DNA of 64,000 nucleotides, taken from positions 62,001-126,000 of the forward strand of contig MNCI01036713.1 in the NCBI GenBank assembly GCA_015680685.1, read 5' to 3'. The notes beneath the pieces were generated by a model. It was not told where the DNA came from, searched no databases, and was given only the letters and a program-made list of their open reading frames with translations. Positions 10,640 through 22,492 of the stretch are shown here, in pieces. A program made the position numbers and the translations under genes. The stretch comes from Gnetum montanum. Lineage: Eukaryota; Streptophyta; Gnetopsida; Gnetales; Gnetaceae. Each line of letters starts with the position of its first letter. The stretch's first letter is position 1.

Positions 10640-11900
10640 TTGTAGATTGTGAAGATTCCTCAATTTCTCACCAAATTTATTTATAATCATGGTATTGTAT
10701 ATCATTTGTTTCACAAGTTTTCAAATAGTGAGATTATTTGTCCATGCTCCACAAGGTTTGCTACTACTTTCATTTTGCTTAAAGGTGTGATAGAGCATAA
10801 AACAACTATTTTTGAAACTTTTTTCATGTCAAGAATGGAGAGAAAATGGTAAATTTAGATCTTTTTGTATCTTCACTCTTGCTAATGCAATTAGAAAAGT
10901 GACATATAATGATGATGAGAGAGTGGCTTTTGGATAGATGCTTATCAAATTATGTAGGTAAAAATTTACATTTTATTTTATTTTACAAATTCTATTATAT
11001 AATGTTAGCATTTATGCTTAAAATATTTTCAAATTTTAGAGCCCTTGGTAAAGGTTCTTCATAGGGTTGATGGTGATTTACCATGTTTATCATATGTTTA
11101 CGATGAAATGGATGTAGCCCTTAATAAAATCAAAGGTATTATGGATATTATTAGTGTAGAATCTCAATATGTTGAAATTGCAAACTTGGTGAAGCCACGA
11201 AAAAGAAACATGTTTACTAATATTTATATTTCTATGTTCATATTGAACCCATAATTTAAATTTAAATTTGGTGTTAGCATAATTGCATCAAAGTCATCAT
11301 TACAAGTTAGTTTGGGAAATGTGGTTGATAAATTTATTGCTGATTTAGATGAGAGAAATGAGGTGGCTACTAAGATTATTAGATACAATGCAAAAGATAT
11401 AATTGATTTTAAGCAACTTGCACCAAAAATAGGAAAGAAGGTCATAAAGCCTAGTATATTTTTATAATGAAATGTAATTGAGATTTCTCAATGGGATAGT
11501 AATTTATAATTCTAATTATTAAATTTTTATGTGGTATAGAGGATTGTTGAGACTACTATAGAGGGTCTACTTTAACTTTTCAAAAATTGGCTATAAAGAT
11601 CCTAACACAACCATTTAGTGCTTTAGGTAATACTACTTGTATATTTTTAAAATTAAGTTTTTTAAAATATATACTATACCACAATAAGTTAATTGTAGCT
11701 AGGCTTAATGACTTAGTATTTGTATAGTACAACCTTCTTTTTTTTAAGAAAATTAAGATTAGGACTAAATATGAAACATTTAATTGAATAGAACTAGATT
11801 ATATAGATGAGGATGATTTGGTAGCTGATTGGATACATGATGACTCAGTTTCTATCCCTTATATGAATAATCAGAGACTTAATCCCAAGTGTAAACAAAT
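10640..11900 (+). pseudogene. hAT transposase, C-terminal part with intron
   Basis: The frame at 10649-10852 (KFIYNHGIVYHLFHKFS, CSTRFATTFILLKG) matches the hAT core segment that normally reads 'TRFATxFLxLxSL'. The next exon, from 11041, reads PLVKVLHRVDGDLPCLSYVYDEMD, the usual 'PLVxVLRLVDxxxxPxMGYxYEAMD' block. The C-terminal dimerisation region is visible at about 11690-11850 (LNDLVFVQYNL, YIDEDDLVADWI). A likely intron at about 10965-11040 has GTAAAA at the 5' end and AAATTTTAG at the 3' end. Stops and frameshifts make it inactive. Terminal inverted repeats were not found. Confidence 0.7.
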
Positions 11901-13340
11901 ATTACTAACTATAATTTTAATTTGGTAGAAGCTAGTGCTATGTAGGTGAGATTTTAATCCTTGTTAATAGATGGAAAGGTGTGATTACTATTGCTTTTCT
12001 AAGGAAAAAATGGAAAAAGACATTAGTAGAAGTCATTTCTTCCAAATCAAAAAAATCTAATTAATCATGGTGATACAATAAAGGAAAGTGTTTGATGATT
12101 ATTGCTATTAATATTTGCTTGGCCATTTTTTATTTCAATGTATTAGTTTGAAGAAAGTCTTATAACTTTGATATTAATATTGATTATTTATACGAATAAA
12201 CTAGTTGCTACCTTTATAATATATTTATTATTATCATTAGTATGATATATCTTTGAATTATTTAAGGAGAGGTTTAAAATACTGAAAATTAAAAATATTT
12301 GATATATTTTAATGTATTTTTAACGTATGCAAAGTTTCTTTGCAAAGTCATGGTCATCGAGTTTTTCCATCCGAGTCATTTTTGACTCCGTCGAGTAATT
12401 TCATCAATTTTTAATTATTGATTTGTATGTATCGATAACATGGTTGGCCCAAACTCCAAAATTTATTAAATTTTTGAAAAGTTAGTCAACACCAATTTTG
12501 TCTGGTTCCGTTGTAAGTTGATTCTAATCTACAGCTGGAAATACGTAGGTAACTTGCCCGTACATGACCTGACAACCTGTAATATCTATTTGATTTTTTT
12601 GTTTCAAAATTGTATAAAATGGACCTTTATCCAGCTAAAATGTTAAATCTTTTTGGCTTGTAAACTTATAAATATAATTTCTAAGAATCTAAAATTTCAA
12701 TCTTCTTTCAATTCTTATTCATCCTTATCTTTCATTCTCTTTACAGAAAAAAAATGTTTTCTTATGATATTTGATTGAAAGAATTTTTTATAATTGATTG
12801 AAAGAATTTTTTAAGTTTATAACGTATAGATACAGTTTTTGAAAATATGAAATTCTAACCTTGATTAAATTCTCATGAATCCTTATCTTTCATTCCTCTT
12901 TGCAGAAAGATTGTTTTGTAGAAAGATTATTTTCTTACAGTATTTGAAGTAATGGGAACAAGTTGCCTTCCAGAGCACATATTTAATTTAATAAGAATGT
13001 TTAATATAGCTAGTTATAGTTTAATGTTGGGATTAACTAAAGGGTCTTAATTATAGTAAATATGTTAATTTAAAGTATTAAGATGAAGATATAACATACG
13101 GATTTTAATTTTTGTCATGAGATGTCAAAATGTAAAACTATTTGATTACATGTGCTCTAAAAGATATAGCCAACATACTACTTTTATAGAACTTATGAAA
13201 AACATCCATAAGAAAAAGAATACAAGGGGTGGGGGAGAATGCCAAAAAGGATCAAGACTAAAATTATTTTTATTTTGTATTTTTTGAGGGTTTTAGAGCC
13301 TAAAAATAATATTAATAATAAGCAAGAAATTTAGAGTCAA
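11901..13340. other. AT-rich stretch, nothing recognised
   Basis: No supported gene. A less AT-rich patch at 12330-12550 may mark an element end, but I could pair no terminal repeat. Confidence 0.5.
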
Positions 13341-13344
13341 ATAA

Positions 13345-13420
13345 TAAGGTGTTAGCCTAGTGGTAAGACTCTTGATTTGAAAGCACAAAGTCATAGCTCT
13401 AATATTAGTGGACAATGCAA
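13345..13420 (+). repeat. tRNA-derived SINE head (decayed)
   Basis: TTAGCCTAGTGG at about 13352 is a good RNA polymerase III A box (consensus TRGCNNAGYGG). About 38 bases later GTCATAGCTCTAAT stands where a B box (GGTTCGANTCC) would be, with the changes expected from decay. Flanks do not fold as a tRNA, so this reads as a tRNA-derived SINE rather than a tRNA gene. Confidence 0.4.
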
Positions 13421-13584
13421 TGAAAACTTCAAAGTACACCATATTTTTAATATTGAGTATCAAATAAGAAAAACAACATTTACAAAACTTTTAATAAGAA
13501 AAGCTCTAAAAAATCAAGACAAGAAAATTAATTGTTGCTAAGGAGAATGATGCAGTCCTAATAACATTTATATCACTTTTAATA

Positions 13585-13712
13585 TCTATGCTTAAACCTA
13601 AAATAATAAAAGAATTTGAGGTAGCAATAGAAAGCTTTACTTTCAACATCTATGCTTGAACTTAAAATAGTAAAAGAATTTAAGATTGTAATAGAAAGTT
13701 TTGATGAAATAC
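13585..13712. repeat. Two-copy tandem repeat, 64 bp
   Basis: A segment starting TCTATGCTTAAACCTAAAAT at 13585 is repeated at 13649 with about 85% identity by eye. Confidence 0.6.
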
Positions 13713-14059
13713 AAACTTTCATAGAAGAGGAAGATCCAATACAAAATGATGATATAAATTGTCTAACAAATTATCTATCACAAGTAACCTTAAATTAAGA
13801 CTCTTTGTCATTAGCATTATATCACTTCTTAATATAAGATTTAATCTTTGAGTTAATATTCTTGTTAGATGGGAAAATTTTCCATATGGGCTATTTATTT
13901 GGACTATTAAATACTTTCTTTATAAATAATTATTCACAAAAGCTTTTATCTTCTCTTAGTTTCTTCATTACCATATGATCATTCTTATCATTGATAGTAA
14001 CTTGATTTTTCATATCTTTAACTTCAAATTATTTTTTACTATCCTTAACTTCAATATGT

Positions 14060-14480
14060 TTTTTCATTTAATTTCCTCATTATTTTTTCTTAAGCAAAAA
14101 ATGACAAGCATGAAATAAATGCTATTCATAATGACAAAAGTTGCAAGAATTAGGAAGATTATAATATGTGATTGGATGAATATAAGTTTTCATGTCTTTT
14201 TATAAGACCCATTCTTTTTTATAGTTAACAAGATTTATTTCAACCAAAAGAAAAAAAAAAACATCTACAAGAATCAAATGGTATGGAAATAGATTCTATA
14301 TGCTTAATGAAACCAAGATGACTAATAATCTCTTGCTTAACTTTCTAAAAAAGTAGAGGAATATTAAATAACTTGACAAAACATGAAACTTTAGAATATT
14401 ATTTAGACTTGATATCAAAATCTAGAGTCCATTGATGAATGATTAACATTACATGCCTATGTATAAATGACCCTACATTT
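14060..14480 (-). pseudogene. LINE ORF1-like fragment with zinc-knuckle remnant
   Basis: The minus frames read VKLFNIPLLF, then KVKQEIISHLGFIKHIESIS, then YYNLPNSCNFCHYE with HLFHACHF. This resembles the DUF4283-type region of plant L1 ORF1, where 'W-x-x-E-x-L-x-x-I-x-S-x-x-G' precedes a C-x2-C-x4-H-x4-C knuckle. Here the knuckle reads CNFCHYE(stop)HLFHAC. No RT is visible downstream on the same strand. The fragment is short and broken, so the call is tentative. Confidence 0.35.
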
Positions 14481-15890
14481 GGGGCACACTACACCATTGA
14501 AGCATTAGGTAACTTAACAAGTAGAAAAAATGAGAATAATGCTTAGTATGAATGACTTGAATATTATTTTTTTTCATCATATAATTTAATTAAATGCAAA
14601 ACTTGATTACAAGGAAGGACATCCAAAACTTGACTGAATATATATCATGATATATGATCAACTACCAATGATTCATATAGATCATCAAGATAAGCACGAT
14701 TAGGTGTTTTAGTTGTATCAATGTCAATAGAAGAAGGCGTCTCAAACTTTTTCTTATCAGCTTGTAAATTTGTATTCTTAGAATTAATAGAAATTCTTGC
14801 ATTAATAAAAGAAGTAGAAATGTTGGCATTAGTTGAAGAAGCTAGAGGTAATTTGAAAAGTCTAGAGAAATCAAATTCAATGGAGAAAAATTAAAGAGAG
14901 AAAAAGTAATTACCCTAGAAAAAAAATAATATCTATTGAAGAAACATTAAATTCACTAGAGAAAAGTAAAATCATTTAACAAAATACATTATCAATAAAA
15001 TCCATTAGTAACTTTTGTATTTTTTGGGGCAAAAGTAATCAAACTAAAATGATTTGATTAGATGTATCTTAGGTAATCTAGTCAATATAATACTTTCATA
15101 AAAGTTAAGCAAAGATTAATGGTAAATTAAACTTGGGATTTCAAAACCACAAGTTGCATACTTTCATCAAGTAAGAAATGTGTAATCGCTCACTATAGGA
15201 CCCCATGGTATAGTGTTACATTTACAATGTGCATATAAAGTTACATTTATAATGCGCATATAGAGTCAATTAGGGGTTATGGGGTTATAAAAATGAGAAA
15301 ATTTGATGCTAGAAAATTGAAAGAATTTGAACAAAATAGTTTTAACCTTAGAATCAATGGGCCTTAGAAGGATCTGAGATGTTTTAGGTGGTCTTACCAA
15401 TCAACTAAGGACTTGAAAAATATGTTACTAAGTGAAATTAATGAAAGTAGGTAAAAACATTAGATCCAACACTAAATCAAGAATAGAGAGAGAAAGAGGC
15501 AAACGATGTGGCCAAAATAAAACTTAAAAACTTTAGATTAAATATTGTACAAGATAGAGGTTTAGAGAGCATAGATCAGTTGGATTTCAAAGCTTGAGAA
15601 TACAAACAGTTCAAAGATCTCTTTGAAACTATCATTTAAGATCTAGGTAGATAGGTAGAATTTGTTCTTGGTGTAGGAACACCTCTTCCGATTCCCTTAT
15701 ACTTTTTCCTACAAGTTGTTTTTGTAGGTTTCATACTAGAAGAAGACTCGGATGAGTGTGTCCTATTTTTGTGTGTCTTCTTGTGTTGATTTTGTTGATG
15801 ATGATTCCTAGATGTTTTTGCATGTTTTAGGGTGTTTTGGAATCATTTTGATGTGTCTAGGGGGTTCTAGGATCTATGGGGACTTGTTTA
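14481..15890. other. AT-rich stretch, nothing recognised
   Basis: No supported gene. Near 15180-15260 there is a short local repeat (two copies of a TTACATTTA-AATG-GCATATA block). Confidence 0.5.
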
Positions 15891-15929
15891 GAGGCACCCA
15901 AATGTTCTAGGCATCAAAAAAAGCATTTT

Positions 15930-16125
15930 TTTTGGCACTTATAGGTTAGACGTCTCACTAGAAAGATAGATGTCCAAGCTAAGATGTCTCACTACAAGTG
16001 TAGACATCTTAAGACTAGATGATATGTTTACCAAAAATAATATATGTCTTACTTGATAGTCGGGTTTCTATAGTAGATGTCCATCAAATCTAGAGACATC
16101 TCAGATGATGAGGGAAAAAGCTTTA
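15930..16125. repeat. Cluster of GAGACGTCTC-like dyads; possible LTR U3
   Basis: Variants of AGATGTC/GACATCT occur at least six times in both orientations (15948 AGACGTCTCAC, 15970, 15993, 16016, 16078, 16102). They look like decayed copies of a GAGACGTCTC palindrome. About 150-600 bp further on the sequence has the texture of an LTR R-U5 region, but no TG...CA ends or partner copy were found. Confidence 0.35.
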
Positions 16126-18989
16126 ACATGATAATTCAATTGGGCAACATTTGAGAGACTTCAAGTCCTTGTGAGAAAGATTTAGGAAGGTAAATAGAAA
16201 GCTTCCTAGGGTTTTGCATCTCTATAATCATGTATGTATCCATCCATGAGAAAGAAAGTACATCTATGTAGGATAGTAAAGGAAAAAGCTTTCAAGAGTG
16301 GAGAGTTGGGCAAGAAAGAGTGGGTGAGCACATTGAATGAGTGAAAACAGTGATTGTAGCTCCAAGTTTAGCTTATGGTATGTTGGGCTATATGTTCTAA
16401 TATCTTATATCTTACATGTGAGTTGAGATCTTAGTCTTGGATTATGAGAGAGATTTCTATCGGTTGTGTCTTGCATTGAGAATAGCCATTGTGTGGTTTT
16501 AGAGGCTCATGCTTTGCAATATTGGTTGAGTGTGATAGGTTTTGGATGCTTGTAGGTTTTGTGAACCATGTTCTAATATTCTAATAAATTAATTAAAGAG
16601 AGCTAATTTTCTAATTTTATATCAAATAGTTTTTTCTTTATATAATATCTGTATTTAGTGCTTTAAAGGTAATTTAATTATTGAAGTAAACCTACTCCGT
16701 TTTTGCAATTGAATTTGTGCTTGTTTGTTCTAATCAACCTGCTTTGTAATATATATTGTAATAGGTTCTTCCTACTTTCTATAATTAGCATTGGAAAAGG
16801 ATGAAAAATAACATGAAAATCTACAAAAAATTCTCTTCTAATTTGATAAAATAGGATTTCTTCTTGCCAAAGATCTCTTTCCTATGTATCGAAAAAAGAT
16901 GATGCCAAAAAGAGCTCTAGAAATGGTGTTGAATGTGGCTTAAATAGCCTTTCAATTTGCTGTTCATGTGTCACTTATGATCTTGAAGGCTTTGTAGACC
17001 ACTACATAGCATTTTTGGACATTTTTATGATCCAAAACTACAACATATTAGCCACCAACGTTTTTGAATTTTTACATCACATTTGGCAATATTTTTGACT
17101 TTTAAGCCTAATTATGCTGGCATAATGAAACTCACAATGTATTTGGTAATGTAGAACATGAATTTAATTTTACATATATTTAAAAGATCTATAATATTTG
17201 TCAAAACAAGGCCACAACATAACATTTTTGAAGGAAAATTAACACATTTTATGTTTGCTCTTGAGTCCAATCAAATTACATAGCAAAAACTTGGTTACCA
17301 AGCTTTCTTATTCGTGAGATGAGTTTTCCTTAAGGTGTTTCATTGGTCCCTCTTTTTTAATATTTTGAGGATTGACCTAAAATACATCAACAAAGAACAA
17401 AAAATAGTGTTGTAGGTTCATCATGAATGCTTTTATGTTCATCACTTAATGATGAAGTAAGGTCAACATGTGATGATAAGAATAAGGAGTGAAGTAATGG
17501 CTACATTGGCTATGAGAGAAGGGTCAAATAGGCTAATTAAGAATTCAAAATGTTTTAACACCATGATCATGTCATAGTGATATGCTAAATGGTTATCAAA
17601 GTCTTCATGCTTTGCACTTAACCTACTAGCTACTAATAATGTTTAGAGGAACCAACACTTTATTCTTTGGCTTCTTTGGCCTCTTAGGTCTTTTTCTTAT
17701 AGCCATTTATTACTTGTTAGGTTACATTGGCCTCTTGGTTTTCTTTGCATTTTCTCCCCTCTCCCGACCTCTCCACCATTTTTAACTAGAAGTGAAACCT
17801 TCTTTGGGTTTTATTTCTAAGGCTATATTTCATTTTCTCCTTAAATGAAGAATATGGAGATTTAGTGAATTGATGTGTTGAAGCATATTGCAGGAGATGT
17901 TGTAAGGCCATGATACATGAATTTCAAACATAGGTTTTCATTATTAACAAGGGTAAGGAACACTAACATTGATGAATGACTATTGGCTATCAATGGGTAA
18001 TATAGATGATATGAGGGAAGAACTATTGGCAATGTTAAACATGCTAGTCAAATCTTATGTATCAAGATCACGTAGTAACTCACTATTGTAATGAGTCATA
18101 CCTCAGCAATGAATTTAGGATCATCCTTCAAATACAACTCCAAGAGGACAAGGAAACAAGTTAAAGAATACAAGTGATTACAAGAGGTTATATGAGACAA
18201 TAAGAAAATATTGGCCACCATGAGATACAATCGGTGAAACATGAGAACTTTGTATCTTGCTTTGTAGATTCATAGAAAGTTTGCAATGTTTTGAGATGCT
18301 AAAGAGATAGAAGATCATGGAAGCTTACTTTTCAAAGGCTATGACACCCATCAATGCCAAGTATTCATTCAAGTTTACAAACAAAGACCAACAACACTAA
18401 AAGAAAACATGTCAACATTAGATGTACTAAGGGCCATTTGAAGGCTTTATTGTTGGCTTAAAGGATCTTGGTGATGTCTTGGGAAATTTGAGGTTTGAAT
18501 GAGAAACTTAGTTTTAGTGTTTTCTCCTCATCATTATGGGCTGTGATGGTGACTTTAGCTAAAGAATCTTCTGTAATGTCTCCAACCTCTAAGTTAAGGG
18601 ATTTGACTATGTAATTAGGTCATTATAGGGTTTATCTATTGAGGTTATGTGGTCAAATAGGCTTCCAGGCTTAAGATCTAGGTATTCAAGATTAATTGGC
18701 TTGTTAACATTACCATAGGATTCATTCAAGCTTAAAGGTAGGTTGCATTATTCCCATGTATTCATAGTTTAATCTTGCATGTCAGAAAAGCATATTAAAT
18801 AGCATCTGTATGATCAAATACATCATATAAGGCTAAAACAAGGCGAAATAATGTAATAAATAATATTATTTATTTTTGGATCATTATATGATCAAAATAA
18901 AAAAACATTTGATGAAAACAAGCTATAAAAGAATAACATAATGGACTTTAGATTAAATAAGCTATAAAAGAATAAATATTCCAATTTCA
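16126..18989. other. Stretch without recognised genes
   Basis: Moderately AT-rich, with no frame longer than about 60 codons and no family match. It may include the rest of a decayed LTR. Confidence 0.5.
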
Positions 18990-19044
18990 AGCATGTATGA
19001 GTTGATGTGGCAACGTGTGAGCATCCTAGATTAGAGGATCAACA

Positions 19045-19425
19045 CATGAGGCCTAGTATGGTAGCTTGTGGGAATCCTAGACTAGAGTGGTAGTGTGCTT
19101 AATCTAGTTTGGCAGATTGTGGGTAATGTTGACTGAGTCTACAGCTTATTTGATCATTCTAGGTAGTGTATAACTTTTGTGGACTAGGATGATAGCTTGT
19201 GAATGTTAAAAAAGCTATTAGGTAACTTGGTATAACATATGAGGTAGTATTGGACAAGTGGATAGCTTGTTTTATCTTGTATGATAGCATATGAGCTATG
19301 TTGACTGGGCTGATAACTTGTGAATATTAGACAAGCTAGTGGAGCATATGAGACATAAACAAGCTGTAAAATAGCTAGCACAACATATGGGATGAAAAAA
19401 AGTTGTTAAACAAGCTACCATAGCA
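19045..19425. repeat. Degenerate TAGCTTGTG / ACAAGCTA repeats
   Basis: The motif GATAGCTTGTG or its complement recurs about ten times at irregular spacing (for example 19050, 19192, 19261, 19331, 19361, 19414). Both orientations occur, so the set behaves like clustered half-palindromes. Confidence 0.45.
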
Positions 19426-19454
19426 TTTTTAACACTTAGTGTCTTGATTCTAGA

Positions 19455-19800
19455 TTTGTGGGGTCCACCTGATAGCTCTTTAAACTAGTTTTTCTGGTGT
19501 ATGAGGCCATGGATGCCAATTTCACATCACGATGCAACATGTGGGGTTAATTTCATAGTCAATTTCAAATCCATAATGTTTTTGACACATGATGATTTTT
19601 TATAGGCTTTGTGGGGCCCACTTGATAGCATGTGAGGGATAGATGGTAATGTATAAGGTAATGAATATTAGTTTGACAAGATATTGTAGTGTATGACACT
19701 AATTTCATCTCTTATTTTCCATCCCTAGCATGTGGAACCATTAGTATTTTTTTTCCATGATTTGTGGGACCCATTGTTGGCACATTTGGCCATTCCATGG
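19455..19800. repeat. 153-bp tandem repeat, just over two copies
   Basis: The anchor TTTGTGGG(G/A)(T/C)CCA recurs at 19455, 19608 and 19761, exactly 153 bp apart, followed each time by a related tail (CCTGATAGC, CTTGATAGC, TTGTTGGCA). Copies are strongly diverged between anchors. Confidence 0.6.
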
Positions 19801-19989
19801 AATAGTTGAAATATTTTATTCAAAATTGGAGGAATCTATGGTTGTAAATTTACAAGTAAATTACAGCTTCAGTGTTGAGGGTTGATGGATGTTTTTAGAA
19901 GATTAATTCACTAGTAAAGAATTTGATGTTGAAGACTTCTGGGTACAAGATGAAAGTGCCAGATTATTCCTTTATTAAAGATCAGAGGA

Positions 19990-20980
19990 TAGTACTATAG
20001 CAAGGAAGGAAGTATGTTATTTATGTGGAAAGCACTAAGTTGTAGATCCCGGTTATTAAACTCGGTCGTATCCTTAAGATAACATTTGAAACTCCTTGCA
20101 AATCAGAAAATAACACAAAAATTAGCAATGCCTCCATTGTTTTGGAAGATTATGCAGCAATGAGAGAGGAGGAAAGGAAGACCATAGTTGGACCAACGTC
20201 CACCGTATACCTACTGATCACAGCAATGGCAGGGAAGCAAACACCATAGAAATAATATCAGTGAAGGTAAAGGAAGACTGCGGTGTTCCTGGAAAATCAT
20301 GCCGTAGAAAAATGTTCAACACCGCTTGCCGCGTGACATTCATCCTGGCGCCAATAGACATCTTTGCCATAAATGCAGGGATATTATTTTTAAAAAAAAT
20401 TCAAAACCCTCATCTACAAAATACACAGAGAAAGGAGTCACGCCTTGTTGAAACCCCGATTTTGATGTTAAGTTTTGTAGGCCGTAGCGGTTTCTATTGT
20501 GTGGGCTACAACGGCTCAGAAGGTTCTTGCGGTTTCACAGGACGCAGATCCACAATACATTAGACCTTGGTTCTACAATCAATGAAAATGGTGGTGATGA
20601 TTCAAGAAAAAATTTTAAATAAAAAACGCAAGAAGCCCTAAGCCAATTTGGGGGCAAAACAAAAATCTCTGGCAACTGAAACCCTCTGTTTAGAACAGTA
20701 TGTTCAGCACACCGTTCTTCAAGAAAAACCCTTCTCCTCCAGCAATTGAACATCACACCACGGAGCCAGATGCAGTTGTAGAGCCTTCTCCCGTGGTGGT
20801 AGTTGGTTACGATTTTGCAAGACCTTATTGTGTGGTGGCAGTTCAAACATACAGTTTTGGTTGATACAACACTTTGGATCTTGGTTAGAACATGTGTCGG
20901 TTCTTACAGGTTTTGTGCAGAGATAAGAGAAAGAAGAAAATGAACCATTAAATGTATAGTCCAACACTATTATGAAGATA
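19990..20980. other. G+C-richer island without assigned function
   Basis: This island keeps more CpG than its AT-rich neighbours and shows short ORFs on both strands (plus 20261-20563; minus 20846-20535 and 20967-20719). None resembles a known family, and they overlap each other antisense. It could be a younger LTR or a decayed gene exon. I cannot decide. Confidence 0.35.
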
Positions 20981-20999
20981 GAAGGTATGATATTAGACC

Positions 21000-22447
21000 T
21001 TTCTATATTAGTTTTATTTGATTTTTTTACTAGTCATTCATTCTTAGGCCCAAGTATTATGTCTTGGGTAGTCCTCCTAAGTTGTGATCCCTATAGGGGG
21101 TTGTAAGTGTGTTCTATTGGGGATATGAGCTTTAGGTATATCATATATGTATAGAAGTATTAGTGAAGTTATAGAATAGGTAGTGGATTAGTGACTTGCA
21201 TGTGATGGAGCTTGGTGACTATGATGTTATCTTGGGTATGGATTAGCTATCATAGTTTAGTGCTAGTTTGGACTACTGATAGAAGCTTCTAAGGCTCTAG
21301 ATAATACATGGTAAGATAGTGGAAATTCAAACCCATTATAGAATAGTCTAATTAGACTTGATGACTTCTAGAGTATTTTGATAGATCCTCTAAAATGGGC
21401 ATAACTATTACATTAGTTTATTTTATTGTTTAGTTGAGTTAGATCAGATTCTAGTGGTACAAGATTTTCAAGAAGTGTTCTATACTGAGATGCCTAGTTT
21501 GCCATCTAGAAGATAAGTGGAGTTTAAGATACAGTTATAGTTAAGATAGATCCTATCTTAAAGACAACTCATATAATGTCTCTCGTAGACTTAATCAACC
21601 TAAAGATTTAGTTACAAGAGTTGATGGGTAAAGACTTGATTTATATTAGTGTTTATTCTTGGAATGCTTCAATATTATTTTTGGTGAAGAAGGATGAAAT
21701 TTTATAGTTATTCATTAATTGTATGATACTAAATAAGGTGAAAATGAAGAGTATATGTTCTCTATGCATTGATAACTTATTTGATCAACTTTAGGGAGCC
21801 CATGTGTTCCTAAAATTAATCTTAAGTTTAGGTACCATCAGGTATAAGTCAGAGAGTAGGATATAATGATGACAATATTTTATACTTGATAGAATCATTA
21901 TGAGTTCCTAATGCTTTCATTTAGATTTATGAATGCTCCAAATATTTATGCATTTGATGAACAACATGTTACAAGCTTTTCTTGATTAGTTTGTGATCAT
22001 GTTTATTGATGATATCTTAGTGTATTTTCCAAATGAGCAAAGGCATTCAAAAAATATCTAGATGGTGTTGTAGATCTTGTAATAGTATTGGTTGTATACA
22101 TAACCATCCAAGCATTCTTTCTACTGATCTAAGATTTAGTTTCTAGAACATGTTGTTTCTAGGACTAGTATTAATATGGATCTAACCAACATTGTAATAG
22201 TTAGTGATAGAGGTTCATAGCTTCCATTGGCTAGCTAGATATTACTTTAGGTTTGTGAACTATTTCTTCTATATAGATTTTCCTTTTCCTCAATTGTTAA
22301 GGAAGGAGACTGGTTTATACTTGGAGCTTATCTTGTTAGGAAACTTTTGATGAGTTGAAGGAGAGATTAATATCTTCTCTAGTGTTAATTTCTCTTAAAC
22401 TTGGTCATTCTTATAATGTTTTCACTAATTCTTATGAAGATGGGTCT
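21000..22447 (+). pseudogene. Chromovirus (Ty3/gypsy) protease-RT-RNase H, decayed
   Basis: Protease is seen in two pieces: VLFD..TSHSFL at about 21010 (normally FDSGATHSFI, active-site glycine lost) and ELGDYDVILGMDWLS at about 21205. RT follows: DFQEVFYTEMPSLPSRR at 21455, INCMILNKVKMKSICSLCIDNLFDQL at about 21750, FMHLMNNML, then FVIMFIDDILVY with the catalytic aspartates at about 21990. RNase H starts TFDELKERL at 22350 and breaks off at FTNSYEDGS. The motifs are those of plant chromoviruses (del/Tekay-like). Stops occur every 10-30 codons. Confidence 0.8.
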
Positions 22448-22492
22448 TGATGAATGGCGAGGTACCCCTACACTCAACCATACGAATACGAN
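22448..22492 (-). repeat. Athila LTR end fragment, cut by an N
   Basis: From 22448 the plus strand reads TGATGAATGGCGAGGTACCC and continues like the reversed LTR ends at 5440 and 30030. It stops after 44 bases at the N at 22492. It sits inside the RNase H part of the chromovirus. The rest of the LTR or element is missing from the assembly. Confidence 0.7.

Noticed and set aside
13345-13420. tRNA gene
   Set aside because: The A box is good but the B box is decayed and arms do not pair; a SINE head is the better reading.
20261-20563. 100-codon ORF as a possible host gene
   Set aside because: No family resemblance and overlapped on the other strand by ORFs of equal length; kept only as part of an unassigned island.
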